From Flavobacterium sp. (GTDB lineage Bacteria > Bacteroidota > Bacteroidia > Flavobacteriales > Flavobacteriaceae), in NCBI GenBank assembly GCA_012032075.1, contig JAAURU010000165.1, positions 1 through 7,807 on the forward strand: 7,807 bases of DNA. Reading direction: 5' to 3'. The translations under genes and the position numbers were made by a program. How positions within the stretch are numbered: position 1 is the stretch's first letter; the number at the start of each line of letters is the position of its first letter. The notes under the pieces are model-generated. The model worked only from the letters and a program-made list of their open reading frames with translations. It was not told the DNA's origin and did not search any database. Shown here piece by piece: positions 6,985 to 7,807 of the stretch.

Positions 6985-7075
6985 AGCTTCCCTCTTCCAA
7001 CTCGTATCTTCCTGCTTCCAGCTTCCAACATCCAGCTTCTGTCACCCCTCATCCAGCTTCCCACATCCATCCTTA
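6985..7075. repeat. Degenerate heptanucleotide tandem tract
   Basis: About 13 consecutive 7-nt units fit the frame NNCTTCC or NNCATCC. They include four AGCTTCC or near-identical units, and also CTCTTCC, ATCTTCC, TGCTTCC, AACATCC, CTCATCC and CACATCC. The plus strand is strongly pyrimidine-biased. It lies between the minisatellite and the polyprenyl synthetase promoter. No open frame or hairpin accompanies it. Confidence 0.8.
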
Positions 7076-7164
7076 CTCCATATCAAAGGTTACTTAAAGG
7101 TTGTTATAATGTATGCAAATAGTATGGAAGGAGAAAACAAATAACTTCAAAAAGAAACGATTCC

Positions 7165-7195
7165 TTTGTTACAAAGTATGTTTTAATTACTTTTG
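7165..7195 (+). promoter_or_regulatory. Bacteroidetes-type promoter (TTTG-N19-TAnnTTTG) for the polyprenyl synthetase gene
   Basis: The -33 element TTTG is at 7165-7168 and the -7 element TACTTTTG at 7188-7195, with a 19-bp spacer, as expected for the major sigma factor of this phylum. Transcription should begin just before or at the ATG at 7204, giving an almost leaderless mRNA. Confidence 0.7.
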
Positions 7196-7203
7196 TTATC
7201 ACA

Positions 7204-7806
7204 ATGAAAATAGTAGAGCAAATAAAGCTACCAATTACTAAAGAAATGGAACTTTTCGAAAAGAAGTTTCGAGATTCTATGTCTTCAAAAGTAGCTTTAC
7301 TCAATAGAATTACCCATTACATTGTAAATCGAAAAGGAAAACAAATGCGACCTATGTTTGTTTTCTTAACAGCAAAAATGCTTTCCAATGACAATCAAGT
7401 TAATGAGCGTACTTATCGTGGTGCTTCAGTAATTGAGTTAATTCATACAGCTACTTTAGTCCATGACGATGTCGTAGATGATAGTAATAAAAGAAGAGGT
7501 TTTTTCTCCATTAATGCGCTTTGGAAAAATAAAATAGCCGTTTTAGTGGGTGATTATTTGCTTTCAAAAGGATTGTTACTTTCCATAGATAATAACGATT
7601 TCGATTTACTAAAAATAATTTCCGTGGCTGTTCGAGAAATGAGCGAAGGAGAATTGTTACAAATCGAAAAAGCAAGAAGGTTAGATATTACTGAAGATAT
7701 ATATTACGAAATCATCCGTCAAAAAACTGCTACGCTTATTGCAGCCTGTTGTTCGCTTGGAGCTTGTTCAGTGGTTCCTGAAAACAAGGAATTGGTAGAG
7801 AAATGA
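7204..7806 (+). CDS. Polyprenyl diphosphate synthase, N-terminal 200 residues, ending in an apparent frameshift
   Basis: This is a trans-isoprenyl diphosphate synthase, which condenses isopentenyl diphosphate with allylic diphosphates. In flavobacteria it probably makes the side chain of menaquinone. Visible motifs are GKQMRP (45-50), the first Asp-rich motif HDDVVDD (87-93) with RRG (98-100), GDYLLSKG (117-124), EMSEGELLQ (145-153) and IRQKTATLI (171-179). The family is normally about 325 residues, and the second Asp-rich motif (FQIKDDLFDY type) should follow near residue 215. Instead the frame hits TGA at 7804-7806, right after ELVEK. Relatives read EKMR... at this point, and one extra A in the AAA run at 7801-7803 would restore AAA-ATG-AG (K-M-R/S). 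So the gene is either broken or has a base missing in the sequence. The start is chosen because it matches the family N-terminus and the promoter just upstream. Confidence 0.9.
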   Translation: MKIVEQIKLPITKEMELFEKKFRDSMSSKVALLNRITHYIVNRKGKQMRPMFVFLTAKMLSNDNQVNERTYRGASVIELIHTATLVHDDVVDDSNKRRGFFSINALWKNKIAVLVGDYLLSKGLLLSIDNNDFDLLKIISVAVREMSEGELLQIEKARRLDITEDIYYEIIRQKTATLIAACCSLGACSVVPENKELVEK

Positions 7807-7807
7807 G

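Noticed and set aside
7104..7304. Minus-strand open frame of 66 codons
   Set aside because: Half of it is antisense to the conserved N-terminus of the polyprenyl synthetase, and the rest covers that gene's promoter.

Overview
The window looks like chromosomal DNA of a low-GC Bacteroidota, most likely a flavobacterium. The support is a protein with a C-terminal type IX secretion (T9SS) sorting domain, a DUF6443/RHS-type surface protein pair, a TTTG-N19-TAnnTTTG promoter of the Bacteroidetes sigma-A type, AT-rich leaders without Shine-Dalgarno sites, and a polyprenyl synthetase with the flavobacterial sequence pattern.

From about 6231 down to position 1 lies a minus-strand gene cluster, read right to left. 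It starts with a secreted seven-blade propeller-like protein with a T9SS sorting tail (6231-4492). One base later begins a 1012-residue RHS-type secreted scaffold (4490-1452). A small DUF559 (Vsr-like) endonuclease gene follows (1386-964). Last is the start of a DUF6443/RHS protein that runs off the left edge (898-1). The propeller, the scaffold and the DUF6443 protein look like one exported surface system. The DUF559 gene looks like an intruder: it sits between inverted copies of a two-hairpin repeat, and removing 925-1438 would leave a compact 39-bp gap between the two RHS genes.

The same two-hairpin repeat occurs three more times, all in frame inside the propeller gene (one single copy, one tandem pair). 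An unrelated palindromic repeat encoding GLRQAQPD is inserted in another blade of the same gene. All fall in the same variable loop of the propeller repeat. Across the five copies the second hairpin changes sequence completely but always keeps full pairing and a G-N-A triloop, so its structure appears to be conserved. The DUF559 gene plus these repeats is the best candidate in the window for a little-described system, an endonuclease-linked analogue of REP/RAYT elements; that role is inference.

Between the two divergent transcription units (6232-7203) I see no gene. This stretch holds a minisatellite of 64-bp units (6711-6954) with a hairpin repeated at exactly 64-bp spacing, then a degenerate heptanucleotide tract (6985-7075), then a good promoter that would give an almost leaderless mRNA. 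On the plus strand, 7204-7806 encodes the N-terminal 200 residues of a polyprenyl diphosphate synthase. It stops where the family normally continues, apparently through loss of one A, and the window ends one base later.
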